Assembly (NCBI RefSeq): GCF_003628555.1
Contig: NZ_CP021731.1
Span: 1,612,001 to 1,676,000, forward strand
Length of the DNA stretch: 64,000 nt
Source: Azoarcus sp. DN11
Lineage (GTDB): Bacteria; Pseudomonadota; Gammaproteobacteria; Burkholderiales; Rhodocyclaceae
Reading direction: 5' to 3'
Each line of letters begins with the position of its first letter. Positions within the stretch are counted from its first letter, which is position 1. Under the pieces are notes generated by a model that saw only the letters and a list, made by a program, of their open reading frames with translations, was not told the origin of the DNA and did not search any database. The translations under genes and the position numbers were made by a program. Shown piece by piece: positions 9,074 to 20,723 of the stretch.

Positions 9074-10249
9074 ATGAATATGAAATTGCAACGCAAGGTC
9101 TATATCGCCGGGGTAGGCGAAACGAAATTCGGGCGACATGAGGTCGATTACGACGTGCTCGGCCGGGCCGCGGCATTCGAGGCATTGAAGGCGTCGAATA
9201 TCGACCGTCCGACGATGGTGCAGAGCGCCTATGTCGGCAACGGCACCAACGGCATGGTCACCGGGCAGACCGTGCTCAAGGACCTCGGCATGTGCGGGCA
9301 TCTGCCGATCATCAACGTCGAGAGCGCCTGCTCGGCCGGCGGCATGGCGATCCATCTGGCGGTGCGCGATGTCGCGATGGGGCTCGCCGACGTCGCGCTC
9401 GGCATCGGCTGCGAGAACCACACGCTGCACATGGCGCAGGGCACCGCGTTCGCGACTGCGATGTCCGACATCGAGACGGTGCACGGCGCGGTGATGACGG
9501 GCAAGTACGCGATGCGCGCGCAGCGCTACATGTACGAGACCGGTGCGACGGCCGAGGACCTGGCGATGATCACGGTGAAGAATCGCCGCCACGCGACCAA
9601 CAACCCGTACGCGTGGTTCAAGGGCGAGATCTCGGTGGAGGAGGTCGTCAAGTCGCGCGTCGTCGCTTCCCCGCTGACGCTGCAGCAATGCTGCGGCATC
9701 GCCGATGGTGCCGGCGCGGTCGTCGTGTGCTCGGAACAGATGGTGAAGAAGCTCGGCATCGCGAAGCCGATCCTCGTGGCCGGCTCGGTCGTGCGCTCGG
9801 GGCCGTACCACAATCGGCCGCGCGACATCACCGGCGACGACATCACCGAGGAGACCGCGCACCAGCTCTACGAGGAGTCGGGTATCGGCCCCGAGGACGT
9901 GAATATTGTCGAGTTGCACGACGCCTTCACCATCGCCGAGCTGCTGTATTACGAATGCCTCGGGCTGTGTCCGAAGGGTGAAGGGCTGAAGTTCCTGCGC
10001 GACGGCAATGCGACGCACGGCGGCAAATGCGTGGTGAGTCCGCGCGGCGGGATGCTCTCGTATGGACATCCGATCGGCGCATCCGGCGCGGCGCAGATCG
10101 CCGCAAGCGTCAAGCAGATGCGTAATCAATGTCCGGGCTACCAGGTCGATCCGGTGCCGCGCGTGGCGATGACGCACGTGACGGGCGGCGGGCTGTCGGG
10201 CACGGAGCACGCGGCCTGCACGATGCACATGCTGGTGAGCGACTGGTAA
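9074..10249 (+). CDS. bbsB: BbsB, benzoylsuccinyl-CoA thiolase catalytic subunit
   Basis: A 391-residue thiolase of the SCP-x-like branch. The nucleophilic Cys is C86 in [10 protein letters not shown] and the late GHPIGASGA motif supplies the catalytic His. It catalyses the last bbs step, giving benzoyl-CoA and succinyl-CoA, together with BbsA. In-frame ATGs at 9074 and 9080 are both possible starts. It is followed after 15 bp by bbsC. Confidence 0.93.
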   Translation: MNMKLQRKVYIAGVGETKFGRHEVDYDVLGRAAAFEALKASNIDRPTMVQSAYVGNGTNGMVTGQTVLKDLGMCGHLPIINVESACSAGGMAIHLAVRDVAMGLADVALGIGCENHTLHMAQGTAFATAMSDIETVHGAVMTGKYAMRAQRYMYETGATAEDLAMITVKNRRHATNNPYAWFKGEISVEEVVKSRVVASPLTLQQCCGIADGAGAVVVCSEQMVKKLGIAKPILVAGSVVRSGPYHNRPRDITGDDITEETAHQLYEESGIGPEDVNIVELHDAFTIAELLYYECLGLCPKGEGLKFLRDGNATHGGKCVVSPRGGMLSYGHPIGASGAAQIAASVKQMRNQCPGYQVDPVPRVAMTHVTGGGLSGTEHAACTMHMLVSDW

Positions 10250-10264
10250 GCGAGGGGAAACGAG

Positions 10265-11017
10265 ATGGAAACCAAAGGCAAGGAAAGGGTGGCGTTGATC
10301 GTCAATGCCGACGATCCCGTCGGCGAGGCGGTGGCCATGCGCTTGGCGGAGTCCGGCACGCAGATCGCGCTGACCGGCTCGGACGCCGGCAGGCTCGATC
10401 GGACCGCATCGCGGCTTGTGGACCAGGGCGTGCCGGTGATTGCAGTCATGACCCGCACAGCCGACCCGGGGGAGATCCGCGAAAGCGTCGCGCGAGTGAT
10501 GGCGCGTTTCGGACGGATCGACATCCTGGTGCAGAACGAGCGCGCGCTCGCGGCCAAAGCGCTGGAGGAAATTTCGGACGCGGACGTCGGCGCGGCGCTC
10601 GAGGTCGGCGTCGCGGGCCCGTTCCACTACCTGCGCGAGGTCGTGCCGGCAATGCGCCAGGGCGGCTTCGGGCGTGTGGTCAACATCAGCGACATCAACT
10701 ACCTGGGACTCGCCCGGACCGCCAACGTCGCCGCCGCGCGCTCGGGCCTGTTTGGATTGACGCGGGCGTTGGCGCTGGAGTCGGCGCGCGACGGTGTCAC
10801 GGTGAATACCGTCGTGATGGGCGATGTCGATAGCGGGACCGTCACGGACACCGATCGGGAGACGCTCGTCGCCGGCATTCCGGTGAAGCGGCTCGGTACG
10901 CCCGCGGATGTGGCGAACGCGGTCAGCTTTCTGGCGGCCGATAGCTCGAAATACGTCACCGGGCAGACGCTCTTCGTCTGCGGCGGCAAGAGCGCCTATT
11001 TTTCGATGTCGATCTGA
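10265..11017 (+). CDS. bbsC: BbsC, catalytically degenerate SDR subunit of BbsCD
   Basis: A 250-residue short-chain dehydrogenase fold without the working motifs. The glycine-rich nucleotide loop is replaced by VNADDPVGEAV. When GLTR is aligned with BbsD, the catalytic Tyr and Lys positions hold V and R (VAAARSGLFGLTR against [13 protein letters not shown]). This agrees with published reports that BbsC is an inactive pseudo-subunit of the heterotetrameric 2-(alpha-hydroxybenzyl)succinyl-CoA dehydrogenase BbsCD. Its role is structural. It lies 14 bp before bbsD. Confidence 0.92.
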   Translation: METKGKERVALIVNADDPVGEAVAMRLAESGTQIALTGSDAGRLDRTASRLVDQGVPVIAVMTRTADPGEIRESVARVMARFGRIDILVQNERALAAKALEEISDADVGAALEVGVAGPFHYLREVVPAMRQGGFGRVVNISDINYLGLARTANVAAARSGLFGLTRALALESARDGVTVNTVVMGDVDSGTVTDTDRETLVAGIPVKRLGTPADVANAVSFLAADSSKYVTGQTLFVCGGKSAYFSMSI

Positions 11018-11031
11018 TCAGGGAGGCGGCA

Positions 11032-11778
11032 ATGGGTATTCGGAACAGGGTCGCGCTGATCACCGGATCGGCAAGCGGCATGGGCAAGCAGACGGCGCTG
11101 CGCTTCGCGGAGCAGGGCGCGGCGGTCGTCATCAACGACATCGACGCGGAAAAGGTGCGCGCGACGGTCGACGAGTTCAGCCGGATGGGGCATCGCGTGC
11201 TCGGCGCGGTCGCCGACATCAGCAACAAGGCGGCGGTGGACGGCATGGTACAGCAGACGGTCGACGCGTTCGGGCGCATCGACATTCTCGTCAATAACGC
11301 CGGCATGGAGCGGGCGGGCGCACTGCGCAAGCTCACCGAGGCGGACTGGGACGTCACGATCAACGTCAATCTGAAGGGCACCTTCCTGTGCTCCCAGGCC
11401 GTCCATGGGCACATGGTCGAGAACGGCCACGGACGCATCGTCAATATCGCCTCCCGCGCCTGGCTCGGGGGGGCCGGCCAAGCCCCGTATTCGTCCGCGA
11501 AGGCGGGAGTCGTCGGGCTGACGCGGTCGCTCGCGATCGAACTCGGGCGCTCCGGAATCACCGTCAACTGCGTGGCGCCGGGCCTGATCCACACACCGAT
11601 GTGGGACGAACTGCCCGAGAAGAACCAGCAGTTCCTGCTGTCGCGTCAGCCGACCGGCAAGCTCGGCGATCCCGATGACATCGCGAACACCCTGCTGTTC
11701 CTCGCCGACGACGAAACCGGCTTCGTTACGGGACAGGTGCTGTACGTGTGCGGCGGGCGGAGCCTGTTCGCTGGTTGA
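11032..11778 (+). CDS. bbsD: BbsD, 2-(alpha-hydroxybenzyl)succinyl-CoA dehydrogenase
   Basis: A 248-residue classical SDR. The cofactor loop is TGSASGMG (residues 11-18), NNAG at 88-91, and the catalytic residues are S141, Y153 and K157 (YSSAK). It oxidises the hydroxyl of 2-(alpha-hydroxybenzyl)succinyl-CoA to benzoylsuccinyl-CoA using NAD+, as the active half of BbsCD. GGGAGG lies about 8 bp before ATG 11032. Confidence 0.93.
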   Translation: MGIRNRVALITGSASGMGKQTALRFAEQGAAVVINDIDAEKVRATVDEFSRMGHRVLGAVADISNKAAVDGMVQQTVDAFGRIDILVNNAGMERAGALRKLTEADWDVTINVNLKGTFLCSQAVHGHMVENGHGRIVNIASRAWLGGAGQAPYSSAKAGVVGLTRSLAIELGRSGITVNCVAPGLIHTPMWDELPEKNQQFLLSRQPTGKLGDPDDIANTLLFLADDETGFVTGQVLYVCGGRSLFAG

Positions 11779-11810
11779 GTGAGGGACCCGGGCGGCTGGA
11801 GGAATGTGAG

Positions 11811-14256
<2,446 letters not shown>

Positions 14257-14336
14257 GCACTGTCGGCCAGTGATGTGAGCGGCCGATGACGCGAAACGCG
14301 CCGTGGCCGCAATTCCAGCCAGGAGGAGGACGAATC

Positions 14337-14621
14337 ATGTATGAGCAACAAGCGCGGCAAGCCGGGACTGCCAGATACGTGCCCGCCGGATCTTCGGTGT
14401 ACGAGTGCCCCCAGTGCGGAATGTCCGTAGCCGTAGGCGAATACCACCCCTATGCCGCTTGCCTGATGGTGGCCGGCTGCCACGACGGGGCGACGATCCG
14501 CGAGGCGCTGATGGCCGTGTTCGAGGACGGGGTGCGGGTAGCCGCGGAGAAATGCCGTAGCCATGGTGGCGCAACGATCGCGGACAAGATCGAGTCGTTG
14601 ATGCGCTCGGACGCCGACTGA
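14337..14621 (+). CDS. Small Cys-rich protein inside the bbs operon
   Basis: A 94-residue protein of unknown function. It has CPQCGM near residues 22-27, then further Cys and His residues (CLMVAGCHD, a late CRSHGG) that could form a zinc or iron-sulfur site. ATG 14337 follows AGGAGGAGG at 14321-14329; the frame can be extended to 14286 without a ribosome site. It sits between bbsF and bbsG, 81 bp after bbsF, so it is probably co-transcribed. It may be one of the accessory genes called bbsI or bbsJ in related strains, but I cannot tell which. Confidence 0.75.
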   Translation: MYEQQARQAGTARYVPAGSSVYECPQCGMSVAVGEYHPYAACLMVAGCHDGATIREALMAVFEDGVRVAAEKCRSHGGATIADKIESLMRSDAD

Positions 14622-14672
14622 AGGCGGGTATCGGCGGCCGGGATCCGATAAATACAGGACGAGAGACGAGAC

Positions 14673-15893
14673 ATGGATTTTTCCCTATCCGAAGAACAGA
14701 CGATGCTCAAGGACGTGGCCAGGCGCTTCACCACCAACGAGCTGATGCCCCTTGAGAAGGTCCTGCTGGAGCGGGAGATGCGGATGTGGACCGACGGGTA
14801 CACGCTGCTGCCGAAGGCCGACCACGAGCGTCTGATGAACATCACCCGGGACATGGGCTTCTGGGGCATCGAGGTCGACGAGAAGTTCGGCGGTCAGGGG
14901 CTCGGCATGTTCGCCAAGACCCTGGTTGTCGAGGAAATGTCGAAGTCGCTCGTCGGTTTCTCGCATCACGGCTTCACCCTGCCGCCCGATGCCCCGAACC
15001 TCTACTACCTGAACGAATGCGGCACCGCCGCGCAGCGCGAGAAGCTTCTCGGCCCCTACTGCCGGGGCGAGATCGACTCCGCGATGATGGCTACCGAACC
15101 GGGCGCGGGCTCCGACATCAGCGGCCTCACGACGACCGCCGTGCGCCAGGACGGCCAATGGGTGATCAACGGGTCGAAGATCTTCATCAGCAAATGCGAC
15201 AAGGACAACCTGTTCTTCATCTGCATCGCCGTGACGGACAAGGAGGCGCCGACCAAGCGGCGCTTCACCGCCTTCATCCTCGACAAGGACACGCCGGGAC
15301 TGCGCATTGGCGCCGAAATCCCGGTCATCGGCGCGATGCCGTCCTGGACCGTCTATCTCGACAACGTGCGCGTCGGTGACGAAGCGGTGCTGGGCGAGGT
15401 CGGTGATGCCTTCATCCCGCTGCAGAACCGCTTCGGCGTGCGCCGCATCGAGCTTGCCGCGCATTGCACGGGCATGGCGGAGCGGCTGATCCAGATGATG
15501 ATCGATCAGGCGAACCTGCGGAAAACCTTCGGCGAACCGCTCGCGGAGCGGCAGACGGTGCAGAACTGGATTGCCGATTCGACGATCGAGCTCGAACAGG
15601 TCCGTCTGCAGCTCTACTACACCGCATGGAAATCGGATCAGGGGCACAAGGACCTGCGCATCGAGGCATCCTCGCTGAAGATCGCCGCGACCGAAATGCT
15701 CACGCGCATCGCCGACCGCGCGATCCAGCTGCACGGCGGACTCGGCCTGTCGCGCGAACTGGGCATCGAATACGTGGCGCGCATGGTGCGCATCTGGCGG
15801 ATCGTCGAGGGCGCATCGGAAATCCATCGCATGTCGATCGCGAAGAAGCTGCTGACCGACGGCACGACCTACAGCCCCTTTGTCGCGGCCTGA
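14673..15893 (+). CDS. bbsG: BbsG, (R)-benzylsuccinyl-CoA dehydrogenase
   Basis: A 406-residue acyl-CoA dehydrogenase, FAD-dependent. It contains the family flavin/substrate segment [13 protein letters not shown] and the C-terminal [11 protein letters not shown], whose Glu (residue 379) occupies the catalytic-base position of MCAD-like enzymes. It oxidises (R)-benzylsuccinyl-CoA to (E)-phenylitaconyl-CoA. Electrons would go to ETF, which is not encoded in the window. Confidence 0.93.
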   Translation: MDFSLSEEQTMLKDVARRFTTNELMPLEKVLLEREMRMWTDGYTLLPKADHERLMNITRDMGFWGIEVDEKFGGQGLGMFAKTLVVEEMSKSLVGFSHHGFTLPPDAPNLYYLNECGTAAQREKLLGPYCRGEIDSAMMATEPGAGSDISGLTTTAVRQDGQWVINGSKIFISKCDKDNLFFICIAVTDKEAPTKRRFTAFILDKDTPGLRIGAEIPVIGAMPSWTVYLDNVRVGDEAVLGEVGDAFIPLQNRFGVRRIELAAHCTGMAERLIQMMIDQANLRKTFGEPLAERQTVQNWIADSTIELEQVRLQLYYTAWKSDQGHKDLRIEASSLKIAATEMLTRIADRAIQLHGGLGLSRELGIEYVARMVRIWRIVEGASEIHRMSIAKKLLTDGTTYSPFVAA

Positions 15894-15929
15894 TTCGCGC
15901 GGCAACACAAGAATGAAAGGAGAACAGCC

Positions 15930-16700
15930 ATGCCGGTAACGCTGGAAGTAAAGAATCACGTCGCGTACGTCACCCTGAACCGCCCGGAAGCGATGAACTC
16001 GCTCGACCCCGAATCCATTGCCGATCTGGCCGAAATCTGGACGCGCGTGCGCACCGACCCCGACATCCGTGTGGCCATGCTGACCGGCGCGGGCGAAAAG
16101 TCGTTCTGCACCGGCACCGACATGAAGAAGGCGCCGCCGCCGACCGAGTGCATGGCGGCGACCTATCTGCGCGAAGGCCAGCCCCTGCTGCCGCACATGA
16201 AGATGTGGAAACCGATCATCGCTGCGATCAACGGCTACGCCGTGGGCGGCGGGCTCGAAATGGCGCTCGCGTGCGACCTGCGCATCGCGTCGTCGAACGC
16301 CAAGTTCGGTCTGACCGAAGTCAAGGTCGCGAGCCTCGCCGGGCTGAACGGCACGCAGGCGCTGCCGCGCGCGATCCCGCAAGCGGTGGCGATGAAGATG
16401 CTGCTGACGGGCGAGATGATCTCCGCCGACGAGGCGCTGCGTTATGGACTCGTCAGCGACGTGGTCGAGCCGTCGGAGCTCGCCGGGCTCGCCCGCACGT
16501 ATGCGGAGAAGATCGCCGCTGCGGCGCCCTTGAGCGTGCAGGCGACCAAGCAGGCCGCAGTGCTCGGCAAGGACCTGCCGCTCGAGCATGGCATCCTGTA
16601 CTCGCACCTGCTGTGGGGCGTGCTGCGCGACACCGAGGATCGCAAGGAAGGCTTCAAGGCCTTCGGCGAACGGCGCGCGCCGGAGTTCCGAGGCGCCTGA
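15930..16700 (+). CDS. bbsH: BbsH, (E)-phenylitaconyl-CoA hydratase
   Basis: A 256-residue crotonase-fold enzyme. Both catalytic glutamates of enoyl-CoA hydratases are present: E110 in GGGLE and E130 in GLTEV, 20 residues apart as in rat ECH. It hydrates phenylitaconyl-CoA to 2-(alpha-hydroxybenzyl)succinyl-CoA. AAAGGAGAA precedes ATG 15930; the gene follows bbsG after 36 bp. Confidence 0.93.
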   Translation: MPVTLEVKNHVAYVTLNRPEAMNSLDPESIADLAEIWTRVRTDPDIRVAMLTGAGEKSFCTGTDMKKAPPPTECMAATYLREGQPLLPHMKMWKPIIAAINGYAVGGGLEMALACDLRIASSNAKFGLTEVKVASLAGLNGTQALPRAIPQAVAMKMLLTGEMISADEALRYGLVSDVVEPSELAGLARTYAEKIAAAAPLSVQATKQAAVLGKDLPLEHGILYSHLLWGVLRDTEDRKEGFKAFGERRAPEFRGA

Positions 16701-16764
16701 GCGGCGACGCGACGTGAGGGCGGGGCGGGGCGGCGAAGGCCGCTCCGCATGCGGGAGACACATC

Positions 16765-17394
16765 ATGCGTCTGAGCAGCAGTTTCGACGACAACCGGCGC
16801 CTGCCGGACAGCCACGCGTTCGCGGTAGCGGACGCCGAACGCCGTTTCCGCTTCGGCGCCAACCGCAGCCCGGCCTTCACGTGGAACGAGCCGCCGGCCA
16901 GCACACGCTCCTTCGTGCTCACGTGTCACGATCCGGACGTGCCGAGCCGTTTCGAGCACATCAACCGCGACGACATCGTGATTCCCGAGTCGATGCCGCG
17001 CGTCGACTTCTTCCACTGGGTGCTCGTCGACCTGCCGCCCGCGTACCGCGGCGTCGCCGAGGGGAAATTCTCCGACGGTGTCATGCCGCGTGGAAAGCCG
17101 GGCCCCGCAGCGCGGCACGGCGCCCGGCACGGGCTCAACGACTTCACGCGCGGCTTCGCCGGCGACGCGCACATGGCGGGGCTGTACTACGGATACGACG
17201 GCCCATGCCCACCATGGAACGACGAGCGCGTGCACCGCTACGTGTTCACGCTGTATGCCGTCGATCTGGAGCGTTGCCCGGTCGAAGGGCGATTCACGGG
17301 GCCCGACGTGCTGCGGGCGATCGACGGGCATGTGCTCGGCGAGGCCTCGCTGACGGGGCGCTATACGCTCAACCCGCAGTGCAGGGCCGACTGA
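16765..17394 (+). CDS. PEBP/YbhB-YbcL family protein at the end of the bbs operon
   Basis: A 209-residue protein of the phosphatidylethanolamine-binding (Raf kinase inhibitor-like, YbhB) family. Typical segments are SPAFTWNEPP, CHDPDVP, FFHWVLVDLP and YDGPCPPWND..HRYVFTLYAVD. ATG 16765 follows GGGAGA at 16753-16758. It lies 64 bp after bbsH on the same strand. No reaction in toluene degradation is known for this family; it may correspond to one of the uncharacterised accessory bbs genes of related strains. Confidence 0.85.
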   Translation: MRLSSSFDDNRRLPDSHAFAVADAERRFRFGANRSPAFTWNEPPASTRSFVLTCHDPDVPSRFEHINRDDIVIPESMPRVDFFHWVLVDLPPAYRGVAEGKFSDGVMPRGKPGPAARHGARHGLNDFTRGFAGDAHMAGLYYGYDGPCPPWNDERVHRYVFTLYAVDLERCPVEGRFTGPDVLRAIDGHVLGEASLTGRYTLNPQCRAD

Positions 17395-17426
17395 GGGTAA
17401 CCGTCCGGTAATCGCTGGGCGGACGC

Positions 17427-17525
17427 TTACAGTTCGCCAGGGAAGATTTTCAGATCGACGCCCTTCAGTGCGTTGATAGGTCCGTAACTGCTCTCCAGGC
17501 CTTTGATCGTCAGCAGAGGGGACAT
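17427..17525 (-). pseudogene. Remnant of a LivF-like ABC transporter ATPase (N-terminal end)
   Basis: The minus strand reads an ATG followed by PLLTIKGLESSYGPINALKG and VDLKIFPGEL, then stop. This is the first strand of a branched-chain amino-acid type ABC ATPase (LivF), ending just before the Walker A region. Only 32 codons remain and nothing recognisable of the rest of the gene is nearby, so it is a scar of recombination. Confidence 0.7.
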
Positions 17526-17986
17526 CTTGCCAATGATGGCCGATGGCGTCACCGACGCGTCGAGATGGGCGCTGAAGCCGACGGACTCCGGCGCCAGCGC
17601 AGGTGGTTGCTGCCTGACTCAAACAAAACGGCCTCCGCGAAACCCGGTGCGATTCAGATCGCGCTGTCGACGAGTTGCGTGAACTGGCAAATATGGGCAA
17701 GCTCGACCGGGACTGTATCGAAGCTTTGTGCGAAGACCTCGGCGAAATCGCAAACGTGCAACTCGAATTCGCGGATTAGATTCGAGCTTCGATCCCGACA
17801 ATCGGCGGGCTGCGAGCATGGCAACTGACGAACCTCCAGGAAGGAGGACCGAGATGTGCCCTGCGTGTTGCCGACGAAGCGCCGGGTCGGTGAACCGGCC
17901 GTCGGTTCCGTGTCCGTCGCGGTAGTGAAGATTCCGGCGGCCTGCGCCACCGCGCTTGGCCGCCTCTGCAATACATGGAGCCTCAA
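17526..17986. other. Junction region with gene debris between the bbs operon and the DUF3141 gene
   Basis: About 460 bp without an intact gene. It contains a probable HD-GYP remnant (17642-17779) and otherwise no coding sequence I recognise. The livF fragment adjoins it on the left. Confidence 0.6.
17642..17779 (+). pseudogene. Probable remnant of an HD-GYP domain protein (C-terminal end)
   Basis: The frame ending at TAG 17777-17779 reads VDELRELANMGKLDRDCIEA followed by LCEDLGEIANVQLEFAD. The pattern GKLDxDCIEAL with a trailing amphipathic helix is characteristic of the C-terminus of HD-GYP response regulators. No upstream part survives. Identification rests on about 38 residues only. Confidence 0.5.
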
Positions 17987-20281
17987 ATGAATTCTCCCAT
18001 GCTGACACCCTCGGTAGTGTCGCTGCCCTTGATGGATCCTGTCGGTTACGTCTGCTCCGCCTTCGACTACTGGCGCGATGCGATGGAGCGCAGCCTTCTC
18101 TTCCTGGACGTCATGCGTCACCGCGGAAATCAGTACCTTGAGCACATCGCCAAGACCAAGCCCAGCGTGCTCGGCTTCGACACTGAGGTGCTGATCGACG
18201 GCCGCGAACTGCCGAGGCCGGTGAATTACGAGCTGCTGCGCATTTCGCCGCCGGCGGGCATTGCGATCGATCCGCACAAGCGCCCCTTCGTCGTCGTCGA
18301 TCCGCGCGCCGGACACGGCCCCGGCATCGGCGGCTTCAAGCCCGACAGCGAGATCGGCGTTGCGCTGCGCGCTGGCCATCCGTGCTACTTCGTCGGCTTT
18401 CTGCCCTACCCACAACCGGGCCAGACTGTCGGGGATGTGGTCGAGGCGGAGATCGCCTTCCTGCGCCACGTCATCGAACGTCACCCGAAGATTTCGGAAA
18501 AGCCCATAGTGGTTGGTAACTGCCAGGCCGGCTGGCAGATCATGATGGCCGCGGCGCTTGAGCCCGACCTCTTCGGTCCCATCCTCATCGCCGGCTCGCC
18601 GCTGTCCTATTGGGCGGGCGAGCGCGGCAAGGCGCCAATGCGTTACATCGGCGGGCTGGCGGGCGGTAGCTGGGTGACCGCGCTGCTGAGCGACCTCGGC
18701 GCGGGGCTGTTCGATGGCGCCTGGTTGGTACATAACTTCGAGAACCTCAACCCTGCGAACACCTGGTGGACCAAGCAGTACCGCGTATTTGCGAACGTCA
18801 ACACGGAAGCCTCCCGCTATCTCGAGTTCGAGCGTTGGTGGGGAGGCCACGTCGTGCTCGGCGGCGAGGAGATCCAGTACATTGTCGACAACCTCTTCGT
18901 CGGCAACCGGTTGTCGACGGCCCAACTCGTGACCTCCGACGGGCGCCGCATCGACCTGCGCAACGTGCGCTCGCCGATCGTCGTCTTCTGCTCGCGCGGT
19001 GACGACATCACCCCGCCGCCGCAGGCGCTGGGCTGGATCCGCGACCTCTACGAGGGTGTGGACGGCATAGTCGCGAACGAGCAGACGATCGTCTATTGCG
19101 TCCATGACAGCACCGGCCACCTCGGCATCTTCGTGTCCGGCAGTGTCTCGCGCAAGGAACACACCGAGTTCACGGCCAACATGGACTACATCGACGTGCT
19201 GCCGCCGGGCCTCTATGAGACTTCGATCTCGCGCGCCGACGAGCGTCCCGACGCCGGGCTGATCGAACGCGAGTACCTGCTCGAATTCACGCCGCGCACC
19301 ATAGCCGAGCTCGACCGCGAGGTGCAGCACGTGCCCGAGGACGACGTCCGCTTCGCCACGGCGGCGCGCATCTCCGAAATCAACCTCGGCCTCTACCGCC
19401 TGTTCGTGCAACCGTGGGTGCGCGCTCTGGCGACGCCCGATACGGCGACGTGGTTGCGCCGCATGCATCCCAATCGCCTCGGTTACCGGCTGCTGTCGGA
19501 CAACAATCCGCTAATGGCGCCGATCGCGGCGCTGGCGGAGAAGGTGCGCGCAGACCACCACCCGGTAGCGGGGGACAATCCCTGGCGTGTCGGCGAGGGC
19601 CGCCTGTCCGGGCAGATCGCCGGCGTCCTCGACGCCTGGCGTGATTGGCGCGATCGCGCGAGCGAGCAACTGTTCCTGCTGGTTTATGGTCAGCCGCTGC
19701 TGCAGGCGGTGGTGGGGCTCGGTACCGGCCATCCGCCGCGCCGCCGCCCGGGCGGGGAACCGGAGCACCGCCGCTTCGTCGAACGCCGCCAGGCCGAGCT
19801 GCGTGCGCGCGTCGCCGAGGGTGGCCCCCATGAGGCGGCGATGCGCTCGACGATCTACGTGCTCGGCGGCGCCCCGGCGACCGACGAGCGCAACTTCAAG
19901 CGCATGCGCGCCTCGCGCGCCGAGCTCGAGCCGCGCAGCACGCTCGCCGATTTCAAGCACCTGTTGCGCGAGCAGTTCTTCATCCTGAAGAGCGACCGCG
20001 AGGCGGCGCTGGAGGCGATTCCGACGCTGCTCAAGGGGCTCACCGCCGCCGAGATCGACGCGCAGCTTGAGCATATCCGGCACGTGCTGGCGGCGAGTGG
20101 CGACCTCAGCGCACACGCGGCCGATCGCTTCGCGCGCATCGAAGCACTGTTCGTGCGCGCCCGCTCCGAAGCCTCCGCCGAGGCGGATGAAGACGCCACG
20201 ATGAAGCGCAGTCGCCCCTCGGTTCGGAAGGCGAGCGGCAGCGCCCCGCAACGGCGGCGTCGCAAGACGGACGAAGCATGA
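17987..20281 (+). CDS. DUF3141 domain protein (alpha/beta-hydrolase, PHA-synthase-like)
   Basis: A 764-residue protein with an alpha/beta-hydrolase core. VVGNCQAGWQ carries the nucleophile-elbow position with Cys, as in polyhydroxyalkanoate synthases, and later PIVVFCSRGDDITPP and VHDSTGHLGIF supply the Asp and His positions. It belongs to the DUF3141 family. A basic, low-complexity tail (KRSRPSVRK...QRRRRKTDEA) closes it. ATG 17987 is preferred over 17975 because GGAG at 17978-17981 fits it. Base composition matches its neighbours. A link to toluene metabolism is not evident; storage-polymer or acyl-transfer chemistry is an inference from the fold. Confidence 0.82.
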   Translation: MNSPMLTPSVVSLPLMDPVGYVCSAFDYWRDAMERSLLFLDVMRHRGNQYLEHIAKTKPSVLGFDTEVLIDGRELPRPVNYELLRISPPAGIAIDPHKRPFVVVDPRAGHGPGIGGFKPDSEIGVALRAGHPCYFVGFLPYPQPGQTVGDVVEAEIAFLRHVIERHPKISEKPIVVGNCQAGWQIMMAAALEPDLFGPILIAGSPLSYWAGERGKAPMRYIGGLAGGSWVTALLSDLGAGLFDGAWLVHNFENLNPANTWWTKQYRVFANVNTEASRYLEFERWWGGHVVLGGEEIQYIVDNLFVGNRLSTAQLVTSDGRRIDLRNVRSPIVVFCSRGDDITPPPQALGWIRDLYEGVDGIVANEQTIVYCVHDSTGHLGIFVSGSVSRKEHTEFTANMDYIDVLPPGLYETSISRADERPDAGLIEREYLLEFTPRTIAELDREVQHVPEDDVRFATAARISEINLGLYRLFVQPWVRALATPDTATWLRRMHPNRLGYRLLSDNNPLMAPIAALAEKVRADHHPVAGDNPWRVGEGRLSGQIAGVLDAWRDWRDRASEQLFLLVYGQPLLQAVVGLGTGHPPRRRPGGEPEHRRFVERRQAELRARVAEGGPHEAAMRSTIYVLGGAPATDERNFKRMRASRAELEPRSTLADFKHLLREQFFILKSDREAALEAIPTLLKGLTAAEIDAQLEHIRHVLAASGDLSAHAADRFARIEALFVRARSEASAEADEDATMKRSRPSVRKASGSAPQRRRRKTDEA

Positions 20282-20450
20282 AACCGTTCCGTTCAAGGAG
20301 GTAGGTGTCCGGCACACCCTGCGAGCCGCCTGTCCGCCGACGGCGCAAGGCCGTCAAACCGAGCCTGTAGGGCAGGTGCGATGCTGCGCGCTATCCCGAC
20401 AGGCTTGCGGTGGTGAGAATCCGCGCCTTGCTGCGCGAAGTCTCTACGCG
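20282..20450. other. Gap after the DUF3141 gene, nothing recognised
   Basis: No gene, clear hairpin terminator or promoter is visible. It leads into the NADH-dehydrogenase-like remnant. Confidence 0.3.
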
Positions 20451-20690
20451 GCCGCGGAACTGGTCGGCTTGCCGCTGCACCCCTATAGCCAGCCGAAGTA
20501 CGTGACCTGCCTGGACCTGGGCCCCTGGGGCGCCCTCTGCACCGAGGGCTGGGACCAGCAGATCTCGTTGGTGCGGGAGGACGCCAAATCGCTCAAGCGC
20601 GAAATCACGACCAAATGGATTTATCCGCCGGCCCCGGATCGCGAGGCCGCTTTCGCGGTCGCCAATCCCGATTTCGTCATCGTGCCGTGA
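20440..20690 (+). pseudogene. Remnant of a type II NADH dehydrogenase-like flavoprotein (C-terminal end)
   Basis: The readable stretch contains VTCLDLGPWGALCTEGWD and KREITTKWIYPPAPDREAA, which is the C-terminal signature of NDH-2-like FAD/NAD(P) oxidoreductases. The FAD- and NADH-binding parts are missing and there is no plausible start codon or ribosome site, so I call it a truncated gene end. The stop is at 20688-20690, convergent with the amidohydrolase. Confidence 0.7.
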
Positions 20691-20723
20691 GCGCGCCCGG
20701 AATCCTTCGTATGCCTGGCGCGG

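Noticed and set aside
14685..19468. Long minus-strand frames opposite bbsG/bbsH and DUF3141
   Set aside because: Shadows of clearly recognised enzymes with intact catalytic residues on the plus strand.
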